Assembly (NCBI GenBank): GCA_903917565.1 | Contig: CAIXBB010000046.1 | Coordinates: forward strand, 1-64,000 | DNA: 64,000 nt | Reading direction: 5' to 3' | From: an uncultured cyanobacterium | GTDB taxonomy: Bacteria; Cyanobacteriota; Cyanobacteriia; PCC-6307; Cyanobiaceae | In this document: in pieces, positions 9,137 to 17,820 of the stretch | Layout of the letters: each line of letters starts with the position of its first letter | How positions within the stretch are numbered: the stretch's first letter is position 1 | The notes under the pieces: model-generated | Databases searched by the model: none | The model's input: the letters and a program-made list of their open reading frames with translations, nothing else | Told to the model about the DNA's origin: nothing | Program-made: the position numbers and the translations under genes

Positions 9137-10075
9137 ATGACCAGAGACCAAGCTCCGGGCAAGCACCAGCTCACTCGCCAGTCCGTTCATCCCGTCATCG
9201 TGGTTCCCACGCATCGGGAAAATCCGACGCCTGAGGAATCGATCTCCCTGCGGCAGCTGGCACGTGTGATGGGGGACCGAGAGATCGTTATCCTGTCTCC
9301 TCGTCACCTGGATCTTGGCCGCACCATGGAATTGCTGCCAAAGGCTGGACAGGTGCGGGTTGACCCAGGCTGGATGGACAGCCACGGGGCCTACAACCGA
9401 ATGATCATCTCCCCCCTGCTCTGCCACATCTTTGCGGGCTACTCGCATCTGCTCCTGCATGAGCCGGATTCAATTGTTCTCTCCGACCAGCTCGACCACT
9501 GGTGTCTCCAGCCCTACGACTATATTGGTGCACCTTGGTTCACCCCCCGTGCCTCAGGCGAGGGTGCTGAATTGATCCCGGGTGGAAACTCGGGCTTTTC
9601 ACTTTTCCGGTTAGCGGCCATGAAACGGGTCACCTCATCATGGCGACGCTGGTATCCACTCCGGTACACCCTCGGTGATTTCAGATCCTGCCTGAGGGGC
9701 AATCCGGATGGACTGCGTAAGGGGCTTTTGGGTCTTTACCCAGGCGGGCTCCTCAAGGGTGCACATCGGCTTTATTCCTCCTTCTGCGATCAGTACTGGA
9801 GCCTGCTGGTGCCCAGCATCGACAAGAGATTCCGGGTGGCGCCATCCGATGTGGCCGTCCGGTTCTCTTGGGAAAAATGGTCCTTCCTGTGCATGGAGAT
9901 ATGCCGCGGCCATCTTCCCTTCGGTCTTCATGCCTGGGCAAAGTACGACTTTGATTTTCTGCTGCCCCATTTCATTGCAGCGGGCGTGGATCTCACCGGC
10001 ATGCCACCTTGGACTCCGCCCCCCTGGCGGGCCGACTGGACACCGCCGATCTGGCCGGTGGGCCAGGTGCGATGA
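9137..10075 (+). CDS. DUF5672 glycosyltransferase-like protein
   Basis: A 312-residue soluble protein resembling the DUF5672 family, which is found in polysaccharide and glycan loci and is thought to have a GT-A-like fold. Visible family features are HEPDSIVLSDQLDHWC, YDYIGAPWF, GGNSGFSLFR and the late FGLHAW motif. The start at ATG 9137 follows a candidate promoter. Codon use is less GC-extreme than in flanking core genes, and AT-richer non-coding DNA precedes it, consistent with acquisition by transfer. The acceptor and donor are unknown. Confidence 0.75.
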   Translation: MTRDQAPGKHQLTRQSVHPVIVVPTHRENPTPEESISLRQLARVMGDREIVILSPRHLDLGRTMELLPKAGQVRVDPGWMDSHGAYNRMIISPLLCHIFAGYSHLLLHEPDSIVLSDQLDHWCLQPYDYIGAPWFTPRASGEGAELIPGGNSGFSLFRLAAMKRVTSSWRRWYPLRYTLGDFRSCLRGNPDGLRKGLLGLYPGGLLKGAHRLYSSFCDQYWSLLVPSIDKRFRVAPSDVAVRFSWEKWSFLCMEICRGHLPFGLHAWAKYDFDFLLPHFIAAGVDLTGMPPWTPPPWRADWTPPIWPVGQVR

Positions 10076-10376
10076 AGGTGACTTCCCTGCCCAGCCATGT
10101 GTCTGCCTTTCCAGTGGGATGGCGCCACTTGGCCGGTGACACCAGGTTCCTGTCCCCCCTTGCTTGGTCTGCTGCTCGCCACGACGGTCTGGCTTGGGCT
10201 GCCCCCGCTCTCAAGGGTTCGACCGCAGCGCGCTCCCCCTGGCGCCTGCTTCTGCGCAGACAGCTGGGCGGCTGCGGCACGATCGGTCTCACCGCACGCG
10301 GCTTCTGAACCAGCGTCCTCGTCATGCACCTGATCGGCGGGCTGCTTGTGGACCTGCCATGCGGCGTCAGCCCCCT
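10076..10376. other. Gap with no supportable gene
   Basis: About 300 bases between the convergent DUF5672 and DUF427 genes. Overlapping short open frames are present on both strands, but none has a recognisable domain or start context. No clear terminator hairpin with a T tract was seen. Confidence 0.4.
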
Positions 10377-10844
10377 TCAGATGAGCTCCGGGTGTCGGGG
10401 GTCCCCTTTGAAGGGACCCTCCACGTCGGCCGTGATCCAGCCGCCGTAGAAGCTCCCGGGTTGGGCGGTGACCCTCTCCCCGTCCACCCAGCAGCCTTCC
10501 ATCCTCCCGGGATAGAGAGAAAACCAGCCCGTCAGCGCCTGGTAGGAGGGCGAGGGATGGGGGTACTGCCATAAGGCACGCTCCAGGCTGCGGCCATCGG
10601 GCGCCACCACGTCGAAGTAGCGGGCCACTCCCTTCCACTCGCAGTGGGATCGACCCGGAGCTGGCACCAGCATGTCCAGGTTCATCGCCTCGGGGGGCAG
10701 GTAGTACGTAGGTGGATGGAAGGTTTCGAGCACCCTCAGGCTGCGGCGGGTATCGGCGAGGACCTCGCCGAAGATTTCGACCCGCACATGCCGATCACAG
10801 GGCAAAAGCAAGGGAGGGCGAGGATACTCGGCAGCTCGCTCCAT
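10377..10844 (-). CDS. DUF427 domain protein
   Basis: A 155-residue protein of the DUF427 family: EYPRPPLLLPCDRHVRVEIFG, then VLADTRRSLRVLETFHPPTYY, PGRSHCEWKGVARYFDV, and a second half with CWVDGERV and GGWITADVEGPFKG. I choose ATG 10844 because GGGGGAG lies nine bases upstream; an in-frame ATG at 10862 would add six residues. It sits 36 bp downstream of nif11 on the same strand and is probably cotranscribed with it. The biochemical role of DUF427 is not established. A decayed copy of the same pair lies at 2005-2264. Confidence 0.88.
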   Translation of the reverse strand: MERAAEYPRPPLLLPCDRHVRVEIFGEVLADTRRSLRVLETFHPPTYYLPPEAMNLDMLVPAPGRSHCEWKGVARYFDVVAPDGRSLERALWQYPHPSPSYQALTGWFSLYPGRMEGCWVDGERVTAQPGSFYGGWITADVEGPFKGDPRHPELI

Positions 10845-10880
10845 CACCGTGGGCTCCCCCATCTCTTGGCAGGTATGGCT

Positions 10881-11135
10881 TCAGCCTGGGATGAAGTGGC
10901 GTAATCGCCTCGCCTCCGCCCCAGCACGCTCCTGGAGTTCGGGCTCGCTGAGGTTCTCCTCCTCCCGTTGCTGGGCCGCCAGAACGTCATCCGCGCTGAG
11001 GGAAAATCCTGCGCTACGCGCCAGTTCCAGGAAGGCGGACAGATCGAGGGGTTGCTGATGATCATGCAGACGTCGATCGAGTTCAGGGATACCGCGAGCA
11101 TGGGCCAGGAAAGCATCGAGGTCAGCGAGGCTCAT
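10881..11135 (-). CDS. Nif11-like protein, short form without core peptide
   Basis: An 84-residue protein with the Nif11-type leader fold: MSLADLDAFLAHARGIPELD, then AFLELARSAGFSLSADDVL and an acidic C-terminal helix ending AEARRLRHFIPG. Nif11-like sequences act as leader peptides of ribosomal natural products (for example prochlorosins), but this one has no Gly-Gly cleavage motif and no Cys, and ends without a core. It is therefore more likely a stand-alone regulatory or adaptor protein than a RiPP precursor. It lies just upstream of the DUF427 gene. No lanthipeptide synthetase or C39 peptidase is seen in the window. Confidence 0.85.
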   Translation of the reverse strand: MSLADLDAFLAHARGIPELDRRLHDHQQPLDLSAFLELARSAGFSLSADDVLAAQQREEENLSEPELQERAGAEARRLRHFIPG

Positions 11136-11187
11136 GGTCGGGGAGGCTGCAGGGCCGTTGAAGAGGGGGTTCTCTTGCCACCTTGCC

Positions 11188-12477
11188 ATGGAGGACGACG
11201 GTGAATCCAAGAAAGGGGAGGTCAGGCCGCCTTGCTCCTGCGAAGATTCCACGGACCAACCCGCAGCCTGCACCGTGGCCAAGCCCCTGTTGAAGTCAGG
11301 GATACTCTCCGCTCTCCTGGTGCTGCTGCTCCTGGTCCATGTCTCGGTCGGTCTGCGTATGCAGCGGGTGCCGCACCCGGACGAGTACTGGACGATCAGC
11401 AAGCTCCTGGCCAGCTCCGGCCAGCTGGTCTGGGGCACCATCCTGAAGAACGATAATCATCCTCCCTTCTATTACCTGCTTTCCAAGGGCTGGATCGCAC
11501 TGACCGGCGCCACCATTCCGCACCTTCGCTGGCTGTCCTTTCTGTTCACCAGTTTGACGCTCTTCTTCGTTGCCTGGATTTATCGCAGACATCCCCGCTT
11601 CGAGGTGGCGGTCGTCTTGGTGCTGTTCGGCACCAATCCTCTGCTCACGTACTTCTCTGCCACCGTCCGCCCCTACTCCCTGGTCGTGCTGTTGGCCACC
11701 GTCATGACGTGGAGTGCCCTTCAGCTGAGGCGTGGTCACTCCATCGGGGCTGAGCCTGAGGCGGCCGTTGCAGGCCGCACCGCCGGCACTGATCCCAACG
11801 GCCGGCGGGTCTGGGCTCTCCTCTATTACGGTTCTGCGTTGCTCCTGGGCCTGACTCACTATTTCGGCACCCTCTATGTCCTGATTGCCACCTGCCTTGA
11901 CTTTCTCAGCCGCAGGATCGAGCGATCACCGTGGAAGGGGATGCTTCTCCTCCTTCTGATCAGCGTCTGGCCTCTGCTGCAGATCCTGACCGGCACGCTC
12001 GACCAGCAGGCGGAAGCGAACAGCTGGGTGAACGTGTATCCCCTGATCAGTACGGTCAACAACTTCCTGGCCGGCGTCTTCCCGCTGCTGATCATCTCCC
12101 GCACGCCCCAGCTCGGCTTCGGGGTGGTACTGGCGCTGGTTCTCCTCCTGCTCGCCCTCAGGCCCGTTCTCCAGAGCGCTGGGCTCCGCCGCACAGGGAC
12201 GCGCTCCTGGCTTGTTTCGCTCCTGGACTCCGATGCTGCCTTCCTCGTCGCGCTGAACGCTGCCGTTGTCGCCGCCGGCTGTATCGCCGATGCCCTGATT
12301 CCCTTCACCACCCCCTATTACTTCCTGGTCTGCCTTCCGGCGGTGACAATCCTGCTGGGCCGGCTGTTGTCCGTCACCTGGCGAGACCGTTTCAGCGGCG
12401 GGCTCTGTCTGTTTCTGACGCTGGGCATCGTGGCGCTCCAGATCCAGCTGGCCCACCTGCGGCTCAGCCTGCCCTGA
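11188..12477 (+). CDS. Multi-membrane GT39-like glycosyltransferase (paralogue A)
   Basis: About 429 residues with many hydrophobic segments and the features of the dolichyl-phosphate-mannose/ArnT-like (GT-C) superfamily: an early acidic motif (HPDEYW), a DNHPPFYY loop, and FSATVRPYSL in the next loop. It shares the arrangement DE-W, HPP-Y, R-Y and LTHYF with the protein encoded at 15270-16787, so the two are paralogues. It should use a lipid-linked sugar at the membrane; donor and acceptor are unknown. The start is uncertain: I take ATG 11188, but the reading frame is open to 11134 and GTG 11275 is possible. Its 3' half is overlapped antisense by the SRAP frame. Confidence 0.8.
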   Translation: MEDDGESKKGEVRPPCSCEDSTDQPAACTVAKPLLKSGILSALLVLLLLVHVSVGLRMQRVPHPDEYWTISKLLASSGQLVWGTILKNDNHPPFYYLLSKGWIALTGATIPHLRWLSFLFTSLTLFFVAWIYRRHPRFEVAVVLVLFGTNPLLTYFSATVRPYSLVVLLATVMTWSALQLRRGHSIGAEPEAAVAGRTAGTDPNGRRVWALLYYGSALLLGLTHYFGTLYVLIATCLDFLSRRIERSPWKGMLLLLLISVWPLLQILTGTLDQQAEANSWVNVYPLISTVNNFLAGVFPLLIISRTPQLGFGVVLALVLLLLALRPVLQSAGLRRTGTRSWLVSLLDSDAAFLVALNAAVVAAGCIADALIPFTTPYYFLVCLPAVTILLGRLLSVTWRDRFSGGLCLFLTLGIVALQIQLAHLRLSLP

Positions 12478-13218
12478 TAAGGAGGAGCGAGCCAGTAGAT
12501 CCAGCTGCAGGCCTGCAGCGCCTCCCCCGCCGGCAAGGGGCTTGGCAGCCATCCGTCGGCGGGTCTGTTCTCCCGGCATCACCTCCAGCTTCACCGCCTC
12601 CCACGCCGCCGGATCCCAGGGGGCCATCAGGGGCTCCAGGGCCCGCAGCTCCGGTCCGTCCACCGACACCAGCCAGGCCTCCTCCAGCCCGTCGGGAATG
12701 ACCACCGGCATGCGGTCATGCACCCGGGCCAGCAGATCGTTGGGGGTGGTGGTGAGCACCACGCAGGTCTCGAGTTCACCCCCATCCCCCCCCAGCCAGC
12801 GGTCCCAGAGCCCGCCGAGCCAGAAGGGGCGCTGATCCCGGCGGCGGAACAGCCAGGGCTGCTTGAAGGGACGTCCCTCCACCGTCCTGGTCTGCCATTC
12901 GTAGAAGCCGTCGGCGGGGATCAGGGCCCGGCGGTGGCGCCAGGCGCCGCGGAAGAAGGGTTTCTCCCCCACCGTCTCGCAGCGGGCGTTGATGGGCCGG
13001 CGGCGGGCCATGGGGTCGGGGCACCAGTCCGGCACCAGCCCCCAGAGGGCCAGGGCCACCTCCAGGCGGCCGTGCTCCTGGCGCTGCAGCAGCACCGGTT
13101 CTCCCGGCCGCACCTGGGGCCGGGGGGCGTAATGGTCGACCAGCCCCGGCGGCATCGGGCCCCTGAGTCGGGGCAGCAGCCGGTCGAGGCTGGTGGCCAG
13201 GGAATAGCGGCCGCACAT
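11926..13218 (-). CDS. SRAP (YedK/HMCES-type) protein with antisense read-through tail
   Basis: The N-terminal 220 or so residues (down to about 12540) are a full SOS-response-associated peptidase domain. It starts MCGRYS with catalytic Cys2, and has PINARCET (Asn77), DGFYEW (Glu107) and VHDRMPVV (His167). SRAP proteins form a covalent link with abasic sites in single-stranded DNA and protect them. Family members end near 220-240 residues, but here no in-frame stop occurs until 11926, so the protein would run to 430 residues. Its last 180 or so residues are merely antisense to the glycosyltransferase at 11188-12477. The ancestral stop was probably lost by mutation or a small indel. The domain call is firm; the C-terminal end is not. 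Confidence 0.8.
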   Translation of the reverse strand: MCGRYSLATSLDRLLPRLRGPMPPGLVDHYAPRPQVRPGEPVLLQRQEHGRLEVALALWGLVPDWCPDPMARRRPINARCETVGEKPFFRGAWRHRRALIPADGFYEWQTRTVEGRPFKQPWLFRRRDQRPFWLGGLWDRWLGGDGGELETCVVLTTTPNDLLARVHDRMPVVIPDGLEEAWLVSVDGPELRALEPLMAPWDPAAWEAVKLEVMPGEQTRRRMAAKPLAGGGGAAGLQLDLLARSSLSGQAEPQVGQLDLERHDAQRQKQTEPAAETVSPGDGQQPAQQDCHRRKADQEVIGGGEGNQGIGDTAGGDNGSVQRDEEGSIGVQERNKPGARPCAAEPSALENGPEGEQEENQRQYHPEAELGRAGDDQQREDAGQEVVDRTDQGIHVHPAVRFRLLVERAGQDLQQRPDADQKEEKHPLPR

Positions 13219-13326
13219 GGAGGACGGGGGAGCCGGAGGGGCGGGGCGTTCGGTTCTCCCGACCGGGTGGTGGAACGGGCGGTGACGACCAGACCTAGCT
13301 TGGTGCCATACGCCGTTTTGCGCAGC

Positions 13327-15219
13327 ATGGCCATCCGTCAGGACGACAACCGCCCCAATCGGCGGTTCGGTCTCGTCAACCTGCTCCTGATCGGTTTCGG
13401 CGTGTTGCTGCTGTTCAGCAATTTCCTGCCCAATCCCGCCACCCAGGTGCCCCGGGTGCCCTATTCCCTGTTCATCGACCAGGTGAACGGCGACAACGTC
13501 AAGCGGGCCTACATCACCCAGGATCAGATTCGCTACGAGCTCACCAAGCCCCCGGAGGAGGGTGCACCAACGGTGCTCTCCACCACGCCGATCTTCGATA
13601 TGGAGCTGCCCCAGCGCCTGGAGCAGCACGGGGTCGAGTTCGCCGCCGCGCCGCCGAAGCGGCCCAGCTTCCTCACCACGGCCCTGAGCTGGGTGGTGCC
13701 GCCGTTGATCTTCATCCTGGTGCTGCAGTTCTTCGCCCGCCGCAGCGGCATGGGTGGCGGCGCCCAGGGGGCCCTCAGCTTCACCAAATCGAAGGCGAAG
13801 GTCTACGTGCCCGATGAGGAATCCCGGGTCACCTTCGCCGATGTGGCCGGCGTTGACGAGGCCAAAACCGAGCTCACCGAGATCGTCGACTTCCTCAAGA
13901 CGCCCCAGCGCTACACGGAAATCGGCGCCCGGATTCCGAAGGGAGTGCTGCTGGTGGGCCCTCCGGGCACCGGCAAGACCCTGCTCTCCAAGGCCGTGGC
14001 CGGTGAAGCCAGCGTGCCGTTCTTCATCATCTCCGGCTCCGAATTCGTGGAACTGTTCGTAGGCGCTGGTGCCGCCAGGGTGCGTGACCTGTTCGAGGAG
14101 GCCAAGAAAAAGGCCCCGTGCATCATCTTCATCGACGAACTCGATGCCATCGGCAAGAGCCGTTCGGGCTCCATGGGAGTGGTGGGTGGCAACGACGAAC
14201 GGGAGCAGACCCTCAACCAGCTGCTCACCGAGATGGACGGCTTCACGGCCCAGGACAAGCCGGTGATCGTGCTGGCGGCCACCAACCAGCCTGAAACCCT
14301 CGACGCCGCCCTGCTGCGTCCCGGCCGTTTCGACCGCCAGGTGCTGGTGGATCGCCCTGACCTCTCCGGCCGCAAAATGATCCTCGACATCTACGCCAAG
14401 AAGGTGAAGCTGGCCGATGGGGTGGATCTCGACAAGATCGCCCAGGCCACCAGCGGCTTCGCCGGCGCCGACCTGGCCAACCTCGTCAACGAGGCGGCCC
14501 TGCTGGCGGCCCGGGTGTATCGCACCAAGGTGGAGCAGGCCGACCTCAACGAAGCCATCGAGCGGGTGGTGGCCGGTCTGGAGAAGAAAAGCCGGGTGCT
14601 GCAGCCCGATGAGAAGAAGGTGGTGGCCTACCACGAAGTGGGCCACGCCATCGTGGGACATCTGATGCCAGGCGGCAGCAAGGTGGCGAAGATCTCGATC
14701 GTGCCGCGCGGCATGGCGGCCCTCGGTTACACCCTGCAGCTGCCTACCGAGGAGCGCTTCCTCAATTCCAAGGAGGACCTCGAAGGCCAGATCACCACCC
14801 TCCTGGGCGGTCGCTCCGCCGAGGAGGTGGTGTTCGGTGAGGTGACCACCGGCGCCGCCAATGACCTGCAGCGGGCCACCGACATTGCCGAGCAGATGAT
14901 CGGCACCTACGGCATGAGTGAGACCCTCGGCCCCCTCGCCTACGACAAACAGAGCGGCAGTCGCTTCCTGGGGGGTAATTCCAACCCCCGCCGGGCCGTG
15001 AGCGACGCCACCGCCCTTGAGATCGACAAGGAAGTGCGCGGTCTGGTGGACCGGGCCCACGATCGGGCCCTGGCGATCCTGAACCACAACCGGGATCTGC
15101 TGGAGGCCATCTCCCACAAGATCCTCGAGAAGGAAGTGATTGAAGGCGACGAGCTGAAGCAACTGCTGGCCTCCAGCCGCCTGCCTGAGACGCCGGTGTT
15201 GGAGGGTGCCGTCGCCTGA
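13327..15219 (+). CDS. ftsH: ATP-dependent zinc metalloprotease FtsH
   Basis: A 630-residue membrane-bound AAA protease. It has an N-terminal membrane helix (about 18-36), a lumenal or periplasmic domain, a second helix (about 118-138), the AAA module with Walker A GPPGTGKT (211-218) and [11 protein letters not shown], the second region of homology, and the zinc-protease motif HEVGH (436-440) with a downstream Asp ligand. The N-terminus [15 protein letters not shown] is like that of the cyanobacterial FtsH that partners others in thylakoid or plasma-membrane complexes for photosystem II repair or stress response. Which cyanobacterial FtsH class it is cannot be settled by eye. A long open frame continues upstream of 13327 but is the shadow of the SRAP gene. 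Confidence 0.95.
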   Translation: MAIRQDDNRPNRRFGLVNLLLIGFGVLLLFSNFLPNPATQVPRVPYSLFIDQVNGDNVKRAYITQDQIRYELTKPPEEGAPTVLSTTPIFDMELPQRLEQHGVEFAAAPPKRPSFLTTALSWVVPPLIFILVLQFFARRSGMGGGAQGALSFTKSKAKVYVPDEESRVTFADVAGVDEAKTELTEIVDFLKTPQRYTEIGARIPKGVLLVGPPGTGKTLLSKAVAGEASVPFFIISGSEFVELFVGAGAARVRDLFEEAKKKAPCIIFIDELDAIGKSRSGSMGVVGGNDEREQTLNQLLTEMDGFTAQDKPVIVLAATNQPETLDAALLRPGRFDRQVLVDRPDLSGRKMILDIYAKKVKLADGVDLDKIAQATSGFAGADLANLVNEAALLAARVYRTKVEQADLNEAIERVVAGLEKKSRVLQPDEKKVVAYHEVGHAIVGHLMPGGSKVAKISIVPRGMAALGYTLQLPTEERFLNSKEDLEGQITTLLGGRSAEEVVFGEVTTGAANDLQRATDIAEQMIGTYGMSETLGPLAYDKQSGSRFLGGNSNPRRAVSDATALEIDKEVRGLVDRAHDRALAILNHNRDLLEAISHKILEKEVIEGDELKQLLASSRLPETPVLEGAVA

Positions 15220-15269
15220 CACCCGACCAGCCCCACCGACAGGATTCATCCTGGAGTTGGCGCTCTCCG

Positions 15270-16787
15270 TTGAAGCACCAGAGGATTCAGCTCGCCATCA
15301 GTGCGCCGCTGGTCCTCTTTTTTCTTTTCGCCGCCAGCCGCGGCCTGGGTGAGAACTACTCCTACTGGTCGGATGAGCTCTGGTCGGTGTCCGCCAGCCG
15401 GGCCGAATGGGGCGTGCTGCTGCGGGACTGGCTGATTCCCGACACCCACCCCCCCCTGTACCAGACCCTGCTCAAGCTCTGGATCGGCAGCAGCGGCAGC
15501 AGCGAAATGGCCACCCGGAGCCTGAGCTTCCTGATGGCCGGCATCGGCCTGGTGGCCACAGCGCTGTTTGCCTCAGGCCGGGGGGCAGGCCGCCGCCTGG
15601 TGAGCGTGGCCTTTCTGGGCACCAGCCCGGCGTTTCTCTTCTTTGCCCAGGAATCCCGCAGCTATGCCACCTCCCTGGCCCTCTCGGCCGTGATGCTGGG
15701 TGCAGCGATGGAGCTGCGCCAACGGCACCTGGGGGGCTCCACCAACAGCCTTCTGGCGGGCTGGAGCGATCCGCCCCTGCGTGGGCTGTTCGGCCTTGCC
15801 TGCCTGCTCCTTTCCCTCACCCACTACTTCTCGCTGCTGTTCGTCCTGGTGGTACTGGCCGTGGCCTGTGCAGAAGGGCTGGTGCTGGGTCGGCGCCGCC
15901 AGGTGCTCCCCCTGCTGCTGGCCATGCTGGTCTGGCCCCTCGTCCATGGCCTGTCGAGTTCGCTCTCGACCAAGCTGCAGCGTCTCGACTGGATCCAGGT
16001 TCAGCCGATCACGGGAACCTTCGCCCAGTTCCTGGCCGGCACCCTGCCGCTGCTGGCCCCGGGACGTGCCGGGCCGGAACGGCTGCTGCTGATCACCCTG
16101 GCGGTGGCTGCCGCCCTGGTGTTCGCCCTCACGGCCGCACGGCGATGCGCAGAGCCAGTGCCGAAAGTCCCGCCGAGCCCCTCCCTGGGGGAAGCCCGGT
16201 TCCTGCTGCTGGCGATCGGAGGCTTCGTCGCACTGATGCTGCCGATCGACCTGGTCAAGCCGCTGTCCCAGGCCAGGTATTACATCGTCGTGCTGCCCGC
16301 CGTGGCCTACCTCTGCGGCGATGGCTGGGAGCTCGGCTGGCGGTTGTCCCGAGCGCGGCGGTTCGCCCTGGCCGTCTTGCTGGCGGTCTGGCTGCTGCTG
16401 CAGTGGCAGCTGGGCCAGCGGGAGCTGGCAGTGAAACGGGCCCCCCTGCAGAACTACAAACTGATGGCGGCCTTCGTCGCCCGCAGCGGCGTCTGCGACC
16501 AGGGTTGCTGGAGCAACGGCTGGCTGCTGGAGGCCCTCAGCCCCCTCTACTTCCAGCCCGGCCAGCTGCAGCCATTCCCTCGCGATTCGCTGGCCCTCGC
16601 TCGCCCTCTGCAGCAGCCGTTTCTGGGCTTTCAAAGGTCCTACCTGGAGCTGCCAATCCTTCTCGCCTCCAACCCCGACCTGACCTGCTGGGAAGCCCCA
16701 GGGGCGTGGCGCCATGCAGCCTTCATCCTCCTCCCCTCCGACACCACCGTGCAGCCCGAGCGCCATGGCCTGCGCCCCTGCTCTTGA
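15270..16787 (+). CDS. Multi-membrane GT39-like glycosyltransferase (paralogue B)
   Basis: A 505-residue polytopic protein related to the one at 11188-12477. It has SDELWSVS, DTHPPLYQTLLKLW, ESRSYATSL and LTHYFSLLFVL, the same landmarks in the same order. The C-terminal 100 residues after the last membrane segment form a soluble domain with several Cys (GVCDQGCWSNGW, LTCWEAPG). It should transfer a sugar from a polyprenyl-linked donor on the periplasmic side. ATG 15270 gives a short basic N-terminus before the first membrane helix. Confidence 0.82.
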   Translation: MKHQRIQLAISAPLVLFFLFAASRGLGENYSYWSDELWSVSASRAEWGVLLRDWLIPDTHPPLYQTLLKLWIGSSGSSEMATRSLSFLMAGIGLVATALFASGRGAGRRLVSVAFLGTSPAFLFFAQESRSYATSLALSAVMLGAAMELRQRHLGGSTNSLLAGWSDPPLRGLFGLACLLLSLTHYFSLLFVLVVLAVACAEGLVLGRRRQVLPLLLAMLVWPLVHGLSSSLSTKLQRLDWIQVQPITGTFAQFLAGTLPLLAPGRAGPERLLLITLAVAAALVFALTAARRCAEPVPKVPPSPSLGEARFLLLAIGGFVALMLPIDLVKPLSQARYYIVVLPAVAYLCGDGWELGWRLSRARRFALAVLLAVWLLLQWQLGQRELAVKRAPLQNYKLMAAFVARSGVCDQGCWSNGWLLEALSPLYFQPGQLQPFPRDSLALARPLQQPFLGFQRSYLELPILLASNPDLTCWEAPGAWRHAAFILLPSDTTVQPERHGLRPCS

Positions 16788-16833
16788 CGTGGGGGGGGTC
16801 GATCTCGCATAAGGGTTCTTTGGGACGTGGGCC

Positions 16834-17796
16834 ATGGTGTCCCCCTCAGCCCCGCTCGCCGCCCTGAAAGGCCGCGACCTGCTCTCCTCGGCCGACCTCG
16901 ACGGTCCCCAGACCCTCGCCCTGCTGGAGCTGGCCCGCCAGCTGAAGGGCGGCGAACGCCGCATCGACCTGGCCGGTCGGGTGCTGGGGCTGATCTTCTC
17001 CAAGGCCTCCACCCGCACCCGGGTGAGCTTCATCGTCGCGATGGCGCGGCTCGGCGGCCAGACGATCGACCTCAACCCGGCCGTCACCCAGGTGGGCCGG
17101 GGCGAACCGATCGCCGACACGGCCAGGGTGCTGAGCCGCTACTGCGATGCCCTGGCGATCCGCACCTTCGCCCAGGAGGACCTGGCCGACTACGCCCACT
17201 GGGCCTCGATCCCGGTGATCAACGCCCTCACCGACCTGGAGCACCCCTGCCAGGCCCTGGCCGATGCCCTCACCGTTCAGGAGCGCTTCGGCCATGGCCC
17301 CACCGACCTGCACGGCCTCACCCTGGCCTACGTGGGTGATGGCAACAACATGGCCCACTCGCTGATGCTCCTCGGGGCCCTGCTGGGGATGGACGTGCGC
17401 ATCGGCTGCCCCGATGGCTTCGCCCCACTTCCGGCCGTGGTGGCCCAGGCCCGCGCCCTCGCCGGCGACCGCTGCGTGATCACGGTGCTGCAGGACCCAT
17501 TGGCCACCGCTCGGGCGGCCCATGTGCTTTACACCGATGTGTGGGCCTCCATGGGCCAGGAGGAGGAGCAGGCCCAGCGGGAGCAGGCCTTTGCCGGCTG
17601 GTGCCTCGACGAGTACCTGCTGGCCGAGGCCGATCCGCGGGCGATCGTGCTGCATTGCCTCCCCGCCCACCGGGGTGAGGAGATCAGCGCCGGTGTGATC
17701 GAGGGGGCCGCCAGCCGGGTGTTCGACCAGGCGGAGAACCGCCTGCACGTGCAGCAGGCCCTGCTGGCCACCCTGCTGGGGGGCGTCAGCGACTGA
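16834..17796 (+). CDS. argF: Ornithine carbamoyltransferase
   Basis: A 320-residue cytosolic enzyme that makes citrulline from ornithine and carbamoyl phosphate in arginine synthesis. The carbamoyl-phosphate site STRTR is at 59-63 and HPCQ at 137-140. The ornithine-binding loop is seen in WASMGQEEE, and HCLPAHRGEE starts at 274. The length is normal. The next gene, lexA, starts 24 bp downstream on the same strand. Confidence 0.95.
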   Translation: MVSPSAPLAALKGRDLLSSADLDGPQTLALLELARQLKGGERRIDLAGRVLGLIFSKASTRTRVSFIVAMARLGGQTIDLNPAVTQVGRGEPIADTARVLSRYCDALAIRTFAQEDLADYAHWASIPVINALTDLEHPCQALADALTVQERFGHGPTDLHGLTLAYVGDGNNMAHSLMLLGALLGMDVRIGCPDGFAPLPAVVAQARALAGDRCVITVLQDPLATARAAHVLYTDVWASMGQEEEQAQREQAFAGWCLDEYLLAEADPRAIVLHCLPAHRGEEISAGVIEGAASRVFDQAENRLHVQQALLATLLGGVSD

Positions 17797-17820
17797 GGGG
17801 AGGGCCAGCGGCACGGGGGA

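Noticed and set aside
10881-11135. Nif11 gene as a lanthipeptide precursor
   Set aside because: No Gly-Gly cleavage site, no Cys/Ser/Thr-rich core and no LanM or C39 transporter in the window.
12718-13326. Long N-terminal extension of FtsH in the same frame
   Set aside because: It is antisense to the SRAP gene; FtsH orthologues start at MAIRQDD-like sequence (13327).
13219-15249. Upstream part of the 1107-codon minus-strand frame, opposite ftsH
   Set aside because: Antisense to the well-supported ftsH; low-complexity Gly/His/Glu-rich translation with no family match. Only the part from 13218 down has the SRAP domain.
15573-17120. 515-codon minus-strand frame
   Set aside because: Antisense to the glycosyltransferase and argF; Gln/Gly-rich nonsense translation.
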